A stretch of 64,000 nucleotides of DNA from Gonapodya prolifera JEL478 (Eukaryota > Monoblepharomycota > Monoblepharidomycetes > Monoblepharidales > Gonapodyaceae). The translations under genes and the position numbers were made by a program. The notes below the pieces were generated by a model. The model worked only from the letters and a program-made list of their open reading frames with translations, was not told where the DNA came from and did not search any database. Below, in pieces: positions 34,701 through 48,432 of this stretch. Every line of letters starts with the position of its first letter. The stretch's first letter is position 1. The stretch is from positions 186,001 through 250,000 of the forward strand of contig KQ965799.1 in NCBI GenBank assembly GCA_001574975.1, given 5' to 3'.

Positions 34701-37700
34701 AGTCCGCGATATTCAACCAGATTTTACACGACGGCGTGCGCTGCTTCGACCTCTTTTTGCTCGATGGCGACACAACGGCCGCAAGGTCCATCGACAAGTC
34801 GCCGCTGAATATCATCACGGTGAAGGAGGAAAAGGAGGTGCTGGAAGCCTTTGCGAGCATCTTCACACACATCGAGGCGCCGATATTCTTGGAGGTCATG
34901 TCGTGCAATATTGGGTTCTTGGTCGATCAGATTTCGGTCAACGCGACCTTGTTGGCGTTGCCACACTGCTTCTTCCTCAATGCTGCGATATCGCCGAGCT
35001 TTTCGGGAATTCTTATCCGCTACCTGGTGGATAGAATGGACCTCATTGGAGCCGGAGAGCCAAAGTCGTCTGTTATGATACGGCTGTTCAAACTCATTTT
35101 CCTGGCCGTGACTGTGTTCCCCGATAAGAACGAGATTGTTCTGCAGGTGAGCTAGTGTTTTCATCTCTCGAAACAAACAATCACTGATTGCATCGTCCTG
35201 CATCAGCCCCACCTAGGGAATATCATCCGTACATGTTTGAAGATGGCGGGTAGCGCAAAGGACCCCTTAAATTACTTTATCCTTTTGCGTCAGCTGTTCC
35301 GGAGCATTGGGGGTGGTCGCTTTGAGTTACTCTACAAGGAAGTTCTTCCAATGTTGCAAGAGCTGTTGGAGGTATTGAACAGTCTCCTCGCCAATGCTCA
35401 AAAGAGCCCGTTGCGCGATCTGTTTGTGGAGCTCTGTCTGACAGTGCCTGTCCGACTATCAGTGTTGCTGCCTTACCTCAACTACCTGATGAAACCGTTG
35501 GTGCTTGCGCTTGGGAGCAGCGAACTTGTCAGCCAGGGCCTCCGCACACTGGAGTTGTGCATTGATAACTTGACGCATGAGTTCCTGGATCCCATACTAC
35601 AGCCTATAATTGGAGACCTCATGACCGCGTTGTTCCGCCACCTCCGACCAACGCCGTACAACCCAAGCCATAGTCACGCGACGCTGCGGATTCTTGGAAA
35701 ACTTGGCGGGCGGAATCGCAGGATTCTCAAGGAATCGCCTGTTCTGCGGCAAAAGCCTTACGCAGACGTGTATGGACTCACAGTGGGGCTCCAATTCGAT
35801 ATTGGCCAGACACTCAGCGCTGTGCCCACTTCCAAAGACGATCGGCTGAATATCGATGCAATCTTGGATTTGTCGCTGCGTGTCCTGAGCAATCAAGTTT
35901 CGTCCAGGGAGCACTCGTCCTCAATCCACCACTACAAAGAACACGCACATTATTATAAAGAGCAGGTACAGTTCTCATATTCAAAAAGTTTGAAAACACA
36001 CTTTGATCACCAACGTTCACTCCATTAGGCGTTCAATTTTCTCAAAGGGTGCCTCCCATTGGTATTCAATTCGGACTCTGGAGGTCAGGACGGGGGCGAT
36101 CGAATGGCAAATGCTGTTAGTCGCTATCTGCTTACATTGGAAGCGAAACCACAGGATCCGACTGCGAATTCTGAGGGTAGGGATGAACCTGGAGCGAGCG
36201 ATTCCATGGATATCGATATCCAAGAGCAATTAGCCCCACAACCAGATTCATATGATCCGAGGGCATCCCCGACTCAAGGAATGTCTCGGAGTCAGCGAGA
36301 GGCACAAGAACGCGTCGTCACCAAAATCATGACAGGGCTTCTGTTATCGGCGGGTATTGAAGATCTTCGCGAACGAGCAACGCCTCTATTGGAGAATGTT
36401 GTAAGGCACTTTGCGTTATTGCATGTCGAAGAGAAGGTGCTCCGGACATTGGCTCGGGGAAAGAAGAATTATGGGCCGTCGAACCTCGAAGTGGATCTGG
36501 ATGCTGCCGCACCGCAGATGGAGGCCTTCGTGGAATCGTTTGTTGATGTCATGACTTCCGAGAACAAAGAAATGCGGACAATCGGGACATCGATTCTCAA
36601 ACTTTTCTATGACACTGCGCTGACGGCATTGCTGGGTCGGAAGAATGCGGTCGACCAACTTCCCGTATTCAAATCGCTCGCGTTGAGGTTCTGTCTGTAT
36701 TGCTGCAAGCAGGAATGGTACCGGAAAAGTGGTGGATGCTGGGGTATCTCGGTGCTCAGCTCGCAACTCGATCTGGGTGTGAGGTGGACTTACGATCACG
36801 AACTCGACTTCGTCAAAGCATTGTTATATGTCCTGAAAGATACCTCGGAGTTTGCCAATAGCAACGTGGATGATGCCAAACAGACTTTATCACAAGTCCT
36901 CAAAATTTGCAATCAACCAGACAATGCAGATGAACCTCAGACGGATAGACAACACAAGTTCAACACGCTTATTAGTCTTTTGGTGACGGAACTCTCTCAC
37001 TCCAACAGGTATGCTGCTCTTTCTTGCATTTGTGCCTGCCCTGTCGTTTTAATTTGCTACCTTCAGTACTGTTCGAGAGACAATCCAATCGTCTTTGCAG
37101 CTTCTCCATGACCTCACCGGTATTGAAATTACGGAGCTTTTGACGCCAGCTCGAGAGCGACTTCTTACTCCGATATTCACGAAGCCCTTACGAGCGCTTC
37201 CAATCCCACTCCAAATTGGGCACATCGATGCGATCACGTATTGTTTGTCTCTGAGACCACACTTACTTACATTCAACGAAGAGCTGGTTAGACTTCTCCA
37301 CGAAGCTTTAGCTCTTGCGGATGCTGAGGATCAAGCATTGGCGCAAAAGGGTACCTCTTATAAGAGTATGGACCACCTCACGCAATTGAGAGTTGTCTGC
37401 ATCAGGCTTCTTTCATCGGCAATGGCATGCCCTGACTTCGTTAACCCAAAACCGAACTTGGTCAACGCGCGCGCTAGGTGCGGTGGTTCCCAAGAGTTCA
37501 TTCCAGGGCTCTCACTCATTCTAGTTTTTTTCTTGTTGTTGCAGGATCACATCTGTTTTCTTCAAGTCATTGTACACGAAATCACCAGAAGTTGTTGACT
37601 GCGCGAACAAGGGTCTCCACCAGGTCCTTCAACAACAGGTGAAGTTTTGGCTTATGCTTCAACCTTGACTGACGATCACAAGTAACCTTAACTCACCTAC

Positions 37701-40700
37701 TTCCTGCCTTTACTTTTTGCAGAAACTGCCGAAGGAGCTTCTACAACAGGGACTCCGACCCATATTGATGAACCTGGCGGACTACAAGAAGTTGACTGTT
37801 GCAGGTCTTGAAGGGCTTGCCCGCCTTCTCGAACTGTTAACAAATTATTTCAAAGTAGAAATCGGCCGAAAGCTCATCGATCACATGAAAATGTGGGCCG
37901 CACCACCATTGGAGACATATGCCAGCAAGCCATTGTCGGAAATTGACGAAGTCCAGATTATTGTTGCAATTCTGGAAGTTTTCCATTTGCTGCCTTCGAA
38001 GGCTGACATGTTCCTGGAAGATTTGGTGCACACTGTTATTGAGCTGGAAGCAAGACTTCGAAGGACTACTTCAAGTCCATTCCGAGCTCCTCTCGTCAAG
38101 TTTTTGAATCATTATCATGTGGAGGCCGTTGTTTTCTTTTTAGATCGTGTTGCGGATCCTCGAGTCGGTAAACTGTTTGTGGACCTTTTGAAATTGGAAT
38201 CAGCGACCAAGTTCCGAGCAGAACTGATGGGTAAAACAGATTTGCTGGTTGAGAAAACCTTTAACGCGGAAACGGATAGTGAAGAGGAGAGTCGGATACG
38301 ACGGGAGCAAGGAATCAGGATTGTTCGAGACATCGCGTTACTTTCTCCTGAATGGCTTCTCCAGAACAGGTGAATGCCCCTTTGAGTGGTTCCATACGCC
38401 TTGCTAAAATTCTGATAACAACATCTGTGTTTTGCTTTGTAGGAACATCTGGGAGTGTGTTTTGCAGACATGGAGGTCCCCCAATCGTAAAAGAGATGTT
38501 CTCGAAGAAGAAAAGCTTGACTTGGAGAGCCTGCGGCAGTCGCGTTTTATTATGGACATTCTCATTGCATACAATACCAAAAACCCCAGCGAAACCAGTC
38601 TCCTTTTTGATATGGTCGAGGTTTTCACGAACCCAACAATAGTAGACTTCTCCTTCTTAAAGAGATACTTGTGGGAGGAAGTTGCTCTGAAGTATTCCGT
38701 GGATCTTCGTCGCCAAATAATTCACCAGTTCCTTGATATGCTGGACGACTCGACTATATCTCAAGACCTGAAAGTCCAGGCACTCCGAATGCTGATAATT
38801 CCCATAACCCTTGTTTCGTTCTCTAAACCTGGATTCGACAACACAATTGACAATGACATTGTTGACAGGATACACGCGAAACTCTGGGTTCCTTGCTCCG
38901 AAGAGAAGGCCTTGTACCCAGATGACTTTCTGAAAATCGAACTTCTTCAGTTGACCACCTTGCTCGTGCAATATGGAAAGGATATCATTGGGGATCATCG
39001 CCGCAAAGCCCTCATTAAGTACGAGTGGAATCTGATAAAAGTGGAAGATCCTACTTGCAAAATGAGCGCGCACGTCGGGATAGCATGCTTCATTGAACAG
39101 TTCGATACGCCTGGTCGTATTATGATATCCAGCTTTGTTGCTCTGTTGCGACAGTATCAATCAGAAAACAAAACGTTAGTCCGCCAGGCTCTGGATATCT
39201 TGCTTCCAGTGCTTCCAAAACGTCTCGATACCCCACAAAATCAGTCCGAGAAGAAGGGTGATCCTCCCTGGATTCGGTAAGTGAGATTTCAACACTTAAT
39301 CTTTGTTCCTTGTTGTTAAAAGTTTTTGTTTTTGGGTGGTAGTTGGGGCCGCAAAATTCTCGTGGACGATGCAAATAACATCCCTCAACTTGTCAACATC
39401 TACACTTTAATTGTCCGTCACAGTCATTTGTACTACGACAACCGAGGAGATTTTCTCCCGCTCATAATTCAGAATCTAGCCAAACTAGGGGTAACACCAA
39501 ATGCATCGCAGGACTGGAAAGTACTCTCAATCGATCTCGTCGAGCTTATTCTAGATTGGGAACGCCAGAGGATTGCCGAAGGGCGCATGGATATTGAAAT
39601 GGATTCACCAATCGTGCAAACCTCTGGCAAGCGGAGTGCAAGCGCAGCACATCTGCAAACGGGACCTCCCGCAAAAAGGCAACAGCTGGAGGGCGGTACC
39701 GCACAAACTTCTGGGCCGTCTGATTCTTCGCGAGATTCACTTCCCTTGGGACTCAAAGAGACGGTCATTTCCTTTGCAACACGTTTCTTGACCACACTCC
39801 AAGACCCAGTGTCTAAAAAGGGTTTCAGCAACCGAGTTGCAACGCTAGTAAAAGATCTCCTTGCAATCTGGCCAGATGTCAACTTCAATCCAATGACTTT
39901 CCATAAAGTTTTTGCACAGGAGCCATCCAGTGACCAGATTGTCATGGTTCAGTGCAATGCTCTGGAACTTTTGTATTGGATCGTGGAGTCCAAAGACGCT
40001 TCATGGTTTATGGCCAATATCGGCCACCTCCATGGATGTCTGGGTCCTCTCTTGCGAAGTGAAAATCCTCGCATTGCGTCTTGTATCGAACCGATCGTGC
40101 AATTGATCTACCTCAACTCGCCGGCATTACAGACAACAAACTCTGCGGATTTCTTGTCATTCACTAAAATGGTTGACGCTTTGATTCAAAATGGATTGAC
40201 GACCCAGACGAATCCCATCTCAGTAATCAGTCTTCTCACTGCATCTGCAAAGGGACGACCAGAAACCCTCGACACGCATATACAGAGCCTTTCAAAAATG
40301 TTCCAAAACCTCGTAAAGGCTCATTTATCACCGCCGCCTCCGGCACCACCGAAAGATGCAGCTCAGCCTCCACAAGAACAGCGTGCTGCATCGGGTGCAT
40401 CTACAGCGCAACCGCATTCCGTACCCACACCAGAAGCTTCTGGGCCTGTGGTGATTGCACTTCTAAACCTCCTGAAGCTACGAGTGTCATCCATGGCATC
40501 TGAACATCGAAGGTCCCTTCTTATCTCGCTCATGCAGCTTATAGAGAAGTCTAGCGATGTTGAGATGCTTCGTGCTATCTTGGATTTGGTGTCCGAGTGG
40601 GTGATGGCCAAGGCAGAGTCATTCCCTACCATCAAGGTGACTGTCCCCCATGTTTAATTACGACTTGTGCTTTTATTGACCCTATCAATCTCATAGGAAA

Positions 40701-43700
40701 AAGCTGCATTGATGCTGAGGCTGATGACAATTGAGCAGAGGCGTGGGGACAAACTAGATCATCGAGGGGACAAAACTCTCATGGAGCGTTACCTCACGCT
40801 GGTGGCCGACATTTACTCCGATCCTTCCTTTGCAAAGTCCGAACTCACTGTGAAGCTCGAGCATGCCTTTCTCACGGCGTGCCGAAACGAGAACCCGATT
40901 ATGAGACAGAGGTTCATCAGACTGTTGGATTCAAGTGTGAGGTAAGCCGACTTGTGCATCTTGTTCCTTTGATATGAGATTAAATCACCTTCGTTTTATC
41001 GCCCATGTCATCCAATCACACTTTCAGGACTGCTCTCTTTCCCAGGCTCAATTATATGCTAGGAGTACAAAATTGGGAAGCTTTGGCTGATTACTTTTGG
41101 ATACACATAACGACGGACTTGTTGCTCAGCTCCGTTGGACAGCACGGAAAACTGAGCAAAACTCCAACGTCTTCGAGAGTTATGTCACTTGCCTTAATGC
41201 AACAGCTACCTTATGAGCCATCTGTGGATCCTGATCTGGCTCAACGCGAATTCCAAAAGCTGTTCCGTAATCATGCTTCAAGTTTCCTAACAGAGCTTGG
41301 AGCTATTTCGATATCAGAATTAATCACGCCCTTACGGAACCTGCTTCATATTGACACCGCATCTTCTTACAAGATGTGGGTCTCTCTATTCCCGATCTGC
41401 TGGGGGGTACTCAGCAATAAGGAAAGACACGATCTTGTGAAAGTTTTCGTTCCAATTTTGGCGAAAGATTTCCACGCGAAGCAGAGCCAAATTCGTCCCA
41501 ATATTGTTCAATGCCTTCTTGAAGGTCTTGCCCGATGTGTACCTGCAGCGCAACTTCCGCCAGCGTTAATCAAATACCTCGGCAAAACTTACAATGCATG
41601 GCACATCGCCATTTCATTACTGGAGAACTTGACGATATCCGACACGAAGACTGCTGTTGTCAACTCATCAAAGGAGGAAGAAAAAATACGAGAGCTTACT
41701 CTGGACGCTCTCGCAGAGTTATACAATGGGATCAGTGAAGATGACTATTTCTTCGGACTTTGGAGAAGACGGTTTGTGCCTTTGATGCAAATGGATAGAG
41801 CGCTTTCTTCGTCTGATCGTTGACCGATGTGTTCCTATTACCCCTATGTAGATGTATTTACTCGGAAACAAACGCAGCATTGTCATATGAGCAAATGGGG
41901 ATGTGGCCACAGGCCCAAGGACTTTTCGAGGCCGCACAAGAGAAGGCTAAGATGGGCGTACTGGCGTTTTCAGAGGGCGAATACTATTTGTGGGAAGATC
42001 ATTGGGTCAACTGTACACAAAAATTGCAGCAGTGGGACATTCTGGCGGATTTCAGCAGGGTCGAAGGAAATGTGGAACTTCTACTTGAATGTGCATGGCG
42101 CATTTCAGACTGGACAGCGGACAAAGAAAATCTACAGCAGAATGTCATGGCGCTTCCAGACTCAGTCCATTCCAGGAGGAAGTTTTTCGAGGCTTTTTTG
42201 CTGTTGCAGCCTGAGAAAGCTCACGATTTCCAGAAGAGTTACGAAGAGGTATATTGACTTGGTTTACATGCTTTTGCTTTTGAATTGTCACTGTTTTGCC
42301 AGGGAGTGCAACTTTCCCTAAGAAAATGGATCTCCCTCCCAGAAATAGTGTCAAATTCACACGTGTCTCTTTTGCATCATTTTCAGCAACAGGTTGAGTT
42401 GACAGAAGCTTTGCACATACAAAGCAATCTGGCGGCTACCAATGAGACAAACATTGATGCAAAATCGCAGGAGCTTAAAGGATTGCTGCAGACATGGTAA
42501 GCTTCATTGCTTCAATGGTTTTGAAATGAATTTCGCACACAATGACACTCCTTTTTAAAAGGCGTGAGAGACTTCCAAACCAGTTTGAGGACATCAATAT
42601 CTGGAGTGACCTTGTGTCTTGGCGGCAGCATATCTTTTCGACCATAAATCGATCGTATCTCCCTTTACTCCCTCTTTTGTCGCAAGGCGGAGGTGGAACA
42701 AACCCATCAAGCTCTTACGGGTACCGTGGATATCACGAGACTGCATGGATCATCAACCGATTTGCGCACGTTGCTCGCAAACAAGGCCTCACAGAAGTTT
42801 GCATCAGCTCGTTGAGTCGCATCTATACACTTCCCAATATTGAGATTCAGGAAGCTTTCTACAAGCTTCGGGAGCAAGCCAAGTGCCACTTCCAATCGCC
42901 TGCAGAGTACGCGTCTGGCCTCGACGTCATTAATAACACCAACTTGGTGTACTTCAACTCGAACCAAAAGGCAGAGTTTTTCACACTGAAGGGGCAATTC
43001 CTCTCAAAGTTACAACTACACGAAGAAGCAAATCAAGCATTCTCGTCCGCGACACAGATTGAGATGCAGGCTCCCAAGGCATGGGCTGCCTGGGGACAAT
43101 ACAACGACAGGATGTTCAAAGAGCAACCAACTGAATTGAAATGGGGTGCAAATGCTATTAACTGCTACATGCAGGCAGCCGGGATTTACAAGAACGCGAG
43201 ATCACGCAAATTTATAGCCCGAGTTCTTTGGCTTCTCAGCTTTGATGATGGAAATGCGGGCTTGTTCAAGGCTTTCGATGCCTACAAAGGGGAGTACCCC
43301 ACGTGGTTCTGGATCATATGGTTTGTGTCTGTATCGATTCTGGATCCAGACGCGTTTTCGCTAAACGATTATATTTGGCCAGGATACCACAACTTTTAAT
43401 GTCGTTGTCGAACAAAGAAAATCGACATGCAAGCACCATATTAAAACGTATCGCAAAACAGTATCCTCAGGTAAAAAATCGCCTTTGCTTATTCATCATG
43501 TACACCCAAAGACGAGACGTCACACCTCCTTGTAGGCACTCCATTTCCATCTTCGGACAGCACGTGAAGAGCATGCACTCAATAGGAAGAACGCTGCCAC
43601 CGCACAAAGTGCACAAGCCCAATCTACTGGAACCACCCAACCATCGGGTGAGAACGCAGCAAATACTTCTGCAAACGGATCAACACCACCGCAGAACGGA

Positions 43701-46197
43701 AACTCCGATGAAAAAACAGTTACAGGTGGTCAGAATCAGAACGGAACGGATGCAGATTCTGGCCAACAAGACTTGTCCCGGAATCAACCAATGGAAACTG
43801 ATGTAAGCTCTTCACAGAGTTGATTTAGTCCTTGTTGTCCTCCTTTCTACGTGTCTATCCCCAATAACAGGAAGTGGCTGCTCAGCCGGCAGTGAAGAAG
43901 CTTCCCTGGGAACTCATCGAAGAAATCCATTCCATGCTCAAAACGGCTTTTCCTCTGCTGGCGCTATCGATGGAAACTATGGTTGACCAAATCATCCAAC
44001 GGTTAAAGCCTACTGCAGATGATGATATGTATCGACTCATTGCTGCTTTGTTGAATGATGCCGTGACTGTTGGTGGTCGTTGTTGTTTCCCGCACACTAA
44101 ATCGTGACTAGTAATCTTTCGTTGCCTTGGATTAGAATCTCGCGCAGAAAGCTGGAACGGACGACTTTTCCCTCCCCAAGGTCATGGAGCAGAATTTGCA
44201 GAGACTGGCAGGGGGCATGAACCACATCTCGCATATAAAGGTACTTCTGAGTCTGTAATGAAGTTCTTACATGCTACCAATCCCGCACCTATTTCAGTAC
44301 AAAGTAGCGTTTGAGCAGGACTTCATCAAGACAAAGCCTACCTTGGTTGAAGTGGTTGTGAAGTTTCGTGACTGGAGAGATAAATTGGAGCAGCTACTTG
44401 ACAGCCGTTCTCGCCGAGCTCATCTTGAACATTACTCGCATTATCTTGTTGAATTCGAACACCAAAAGTTCGATGAGATAGAAATTCCCGGACAATATCT
44501 TCTGGTTGGTCGAGGTTGTGCCGCGGAGATAATTTCCTGGACTAACGTATCTTTGCGTTGCCTTTCAGCATAAGGACAGCAGTATGGACTTTATTCGCAT
44601 TGATCGATTCCAGCCGGATGTCGAAATCGTTCGTTCTTACGGATCTTGCTTGCGGAGACTGACCATTCGGGGTCATGAGTGAGTCAGCCTGCTTGTTCCT
44701 TGACGTAACTCCTCGATCGTTTGCCAACCTCCAACACGGCGTCTTTCCAGTGGATCACTCCATCCTTTCTTGGTGCAGAATCCCGCAACTCGGCAAGGGC
44801 GTCGCGAGGAACGGATTCTGCAGCTCTTCCGAATTTTGAATACGTACGTTTAAGTCGTCTGCATGAGACTGAGTTGTGCTTCTCACACACTCTACCAAAG
44901 TGTGTTGGAGCGAAAGAAGGAATCACGGCGACGACGCCTCTACTTCCATGTTCCCTGCATTATCCCGCTTTCAAATCAAGTCCGATTGGTTCAGGATGAT
45001 CCTTCTTATCACTCTCTTTATGAGATCTACGAAGACCACTGCGAGTCTGTACAATTGTACAAAGATGAACCCACGGTCTACTATATAAAGACCTTGGTTG
45101 AAATGGCGAAGAGTCAACCTCCAGCCACTGATGGATCTAGCCTGAAGAAACAGGTTTGTTGCTGTCGATCTGTTATTGCATCGACGTTGACTGAAATTTT
45201 TTTGTCACCCCAGAAAGCGGAGTTGACCAATTGTAAAATTGAAATTTTGGATCACATTGGTAGCAAGATGGCGCCAGACACAATGCTTCAAAGGGTAAGT
45301 ACGTTGTCTTTTCAATGATGAAAACCAATCTAACCTATTTTGTTGGTCATTACAAAATCACACATCAAAAGTTCATGGCCTCTCGAATGGAGACGTATTC
45401 AGATCTTTGGGCGATGCGGAAACAGTTTACTCAACAATACGCTTCCATGACTTTCATGTCATATGTAATGGGGATCAGTCCACGATATCCGAGTCGGATC
45501 GTCATCTCGTGCAATACTGGAAGCATATGGGCGGCTGAACTGTATCCTGGTGGGTCCCTTTTGCGTTTCCTGTTTTGAAAGCTGCTTTAACACATATTGG
45601 GTACGCAGCTCATGGAGCGAATGCACTGTTAGGTTCCAGCGAGAAAGTACCGTTCCGCTTGACACCGAACATTCAAACCTTCATGACACCAACTGGTGTC
45701 GAGGGTGTCTTCACGAGCTCTCTCATGGCAATTGCTCGATCGCTTACCGAACCTGAGGTGCGTGGCGAGCATCCGTTCATGTATTTTGAACTACTCACAA
45801 TATTTATAATCTTGCGTAACCCTACTGCTAGTTTGACGTCGAAGATTACACCGGACTTTTCGTTCGAGATGAATTGTTGATTTTGGCATCTAACAACACA
45901 TTCACTCACAACAAAGCGCTCGCAACGGAGCAACAATTAAAAGATGCCATCGCCAACAATGTCGATCTGATCTCCAAGCGCATTTCCTCGCTCTCATGCA
46001 GGATAGAAAGAGAGAAAGTGAGCTTCTCGTATCCATGGTTTCTGTGGCCTTTTTTTTACGTGCAAATGTCTTTCACCCTCCAGCAAAGCGCGGAGGCCAG
46101 CATACCCGTCAATCAGACAATAATAGACCTCATATCAGCCGCATCGAATCCGCATAACCTTGCACAAATGGATATCGCGTGGGTTCCGTGGCTCTAA
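31745..46197 (+). CDS. TRA1: TRA1/TRRAP, pseudokinase scaffold of SAGA and NuA4
   Basis: Tra1 is the giant PIKK-family scaffold that lets SAGA and NuA4/TIP60 acetyltransferases contact activators. It starts at ATG 31745 ([17 protein letters not shown]; exon 1 to 31817, exon 2 31930-32375, exon 3 from 32879). More than 30 exons give roughly 3,700 residues, the family size. N-terminal HEAT helices include [20 protein letters not shown]. The FAT region lies at about 41-43.8 kb ([16 protein letters not shown], then an Asn/Ser-rich insert). The PI3K-like domain is at about 44.2-45.9 kb ([53 protein letters not shown]). The FATC ends [16 protein letters not shown]. The catalytic HRD-like and DFG motifs are absent ([13 protein letters not shown] stands in their place), as known for this pseudokinase. 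Intron 2 is expanded to 503 nt by a minisatellite. Confidence 0.96.
32650..32852 (+). repeat. 50-bp minisatellite, about 4 copies, in TRA1 intron 2
   Basis: The unit begins TTTTACTCTTGCTTCCGTTT, continues GTTTGATTTCGTCGATTGCA, and ends CTTGAATCCA. The last two copies are almost identical and the first is the most diverged. Looser TTCATTTGAATCCA-like relics extend back to about 32390. The array accounts for most of the 503-nt intron. Confidence 0.85.
33151..33197 (+). repeat. poly-G run followed by (GGT)n microsatellite in a TRA1 intron
   Basis: A G-rich run near 33155-33166 is followed by GGTGATGGT and six GGT units. It lies inside the intron after the exon ending FVPLIIN. It could form G-quadruplexes on the transcript strand. 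Confidence 0.75.
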
Positions 46198-46234
46198 CAC
46201 GTGCATGTCTGCCTTTTGCTTTTTGAGTCATCAA

Positions 46235-48312
46235 TCACAACAACTTGTATGCGGTCATTACTTGTAAACATGTAGATTAGTCGATATACCCAAATGGAAT
46301 GATTTAAGGGAGCTTCGTGCACACCTTTCTCGTAAAACACTATAGCAGCTTCAATTGCTTGTTTTGACATACCGAAACGCACATAATGGTGAACATAAGC
46401 CTGGTGGTAGTACATCGTGTGTACTCTGTCGCAAATTCGCGTCATGTCCGGCAGAAATGCCTTTGAATTGCTGGTACAATATGACGATCGACTGGTTATT
46501 AGAGCACAATTTTGAAGCTCAATGAGAATGACGCGCACCTGAGAAGAAGCGCCGACTTCTCATAACTTATTGAATCTCTTGCACTCCATATTTGAAGTGG
46601 GTGCTCCACCGATTGCGGAGAGCAAAATTTTGTGGAAAAATCAACCATGTCTACAGATTCGCTCTGAGGTAAGCCTCTCAATATCAAGATTTGAGCAACG
46701 CATAGCTGAGCACCACTAGGGGAACTTCGTGCGACAGCTGTAGGAGGATCCCAATTCAAATTTTCATCAATTGGCACGTCCGTCAGTTGCATTTGGGATA
46801 AATGCTTCAACAGGCTCGGCCATGTGAAAACAGAGAAGGGAATCGCTTTGGAAGGGACCTGCAAACGATAAAATTTTCGAGGACGCTTCTCCACATTACG
46901 TATAGGCACCAACCTGCGGTGTATACCGAAGGGTGACCAACTTAAACGCACGGTGCTGGCACAAATGTGCAACCAATGCTTGGAAAACAGTTGTGCATTC
47001 TTTGTAATGTGGCGCTACTTCTGTTTGAGATGGCGTTTTCCGGGACGAGGCATCGATTCGCCCGACAGCAGAGACCGTCCTCCGGATTGTTGTGTGAAAC
47101 ATGTTCAATAACATATATGCAACAACATGATTCATGTCATCGAGTGAAACTGTATCCAGGCCCAGTCGCTTGGAGCATATTTGGTGCAAATCGTCGTTGC
47201 GAAGTACCAGAAGAGCATCCGAGACCTTTCACGATAGCAACTCTTCACGTAGGAATCCCTCATGTGACCATGGGTCTCTTGACATACCTTGTAAAGACTT
47301 GAGATAGTGAAAATTATGTTGTAATTTTGTACAATAACCTCCCCAGTGCGGAAAGGCCACACGACAACATTGACGATACGTGCATCGGGAAAGTCCTCTC
47401 TCATTCGTTCTGTAACAAAGGAGCCTAGGAAACGCACATGTCAACCATTTATTAAGCACTCCAGGGATGCCAGTTCGGAGCCTGTCCCACACACCGAGGC
47501 CTGATCCGGTTCCACCCGCTAAGCTCTGAATCACGAGGAAACCTTGGAAGTTCGTGCAACGATTGACCTCGCTTCGAAGTGCAGTGGATACATTTTCGTA
47601 GGTTCCAGGGCCATGACCATAGTACCTGACGAACTAATTCAGCTTTCTGAGACGAGCGGGTTAAAGTTTTGCCCACCCACCCAAACGCCCAATTATTTGC
47701 AGCACCCGTCTTTGCTGAGCATTGTAGATTGTATTCTGCATATTGCCAGGTCTTGCTTCGGCTAGCTTTCTCTGAAATGGTTTTCAAAACTTTCGCCTCC
47801 GTGTCAATTACGATTGCCCTAGCAGTGAAGGGAATTGCCCTTAAAGGGGCTTGTTGCTTGCGAGACTGCGACGCAGAAGCTTTGGGAGTGTCTCCGTCAG
47901 ACAAAACTAGGGAGCCTTTCTGAGATGCGCGACCTGAGGCAATCGACGGTTCCCCCATCCCGTGCTTCGTAGGGTGAGATTTCGAATTCATCCCTTCCGT
48001 AGCTCCTTTGCTTCGCTGGCGAGGAGATTTCATTGGTGGTTTTGCCCCGTCTGTACTCGTTCCTTCCACAGGATGGCCATTTTGCTCCAATTTGGGTCGA
48101 GTCTTCATCTGCAGCTGCGGCGTTTCTCGAAAAAAGCGCGACACTGCTCCAGAGATTGCTGGAGGTGCATTGCTTGGTGACGTGGAAGAACTACGAGCTT
48201 TGGATAGCCCGTAAAATGAGGCGAGCGCATCCAGGAATGCAAAGCCGATTTGATTCCCGCACTGCCCAATGCACACCGTGACGATCTGCTCGGTGTCGGT
48301 TGCTTCCGCCAT
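46235..48312 (-). CDS. TUBD1: delta-tubulin
   Basis: Delta-tubulin is needed for triplet microtubules of centrioles and basal bodies. ATG 48312 gives MAEATDTEQIVTVCIGQCGNQIG; IVTV.IGQCGNQIGF is the delta-type start. After the first helix there is a disordered insert of about 110 residues, then PFTARAIVIDTEAKVLKTI. The T4 GTP motif AGGTGSGLG is formed across an intron, and IVNVVVWPFRTGEVIVQNYN is diagnostic of delta. Further matches are YPQVG-type ARFTVRYTP homologue KLVTLRYTPQVG, WPSLLKHLSQMQL, YEKSALLL and QAYVHHYVRFGMSKQAI. The last exon is 46235-46260, joined to 46325, giving FYEKVMTAYKLL, which matches the short family C-terminus. The stop lies 37 bp from the convergent TRA1 stop. Confidence 0.92.
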
Positions 48313-48432
48313 TCATGTCCGGTAGATGCCAGGCAGGGGCAGCTTTAACGTGCAAAATGTACATTATATTTGAATGTATGAATGAGACCTTCGTTCCTAC
48401 TCCTCGTCTTCCTTCCCTTTCCTATGCACTAT

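Noticed and set aside
46194-46197. Apparent overlap of the TRA1 and delta-tubulin stop codons
   Set aside because: The unspliced delta-tubulin frame does run to 46194, but an intron 46261-46324 restores the expected family C-terminus and moves the stop to 46235.
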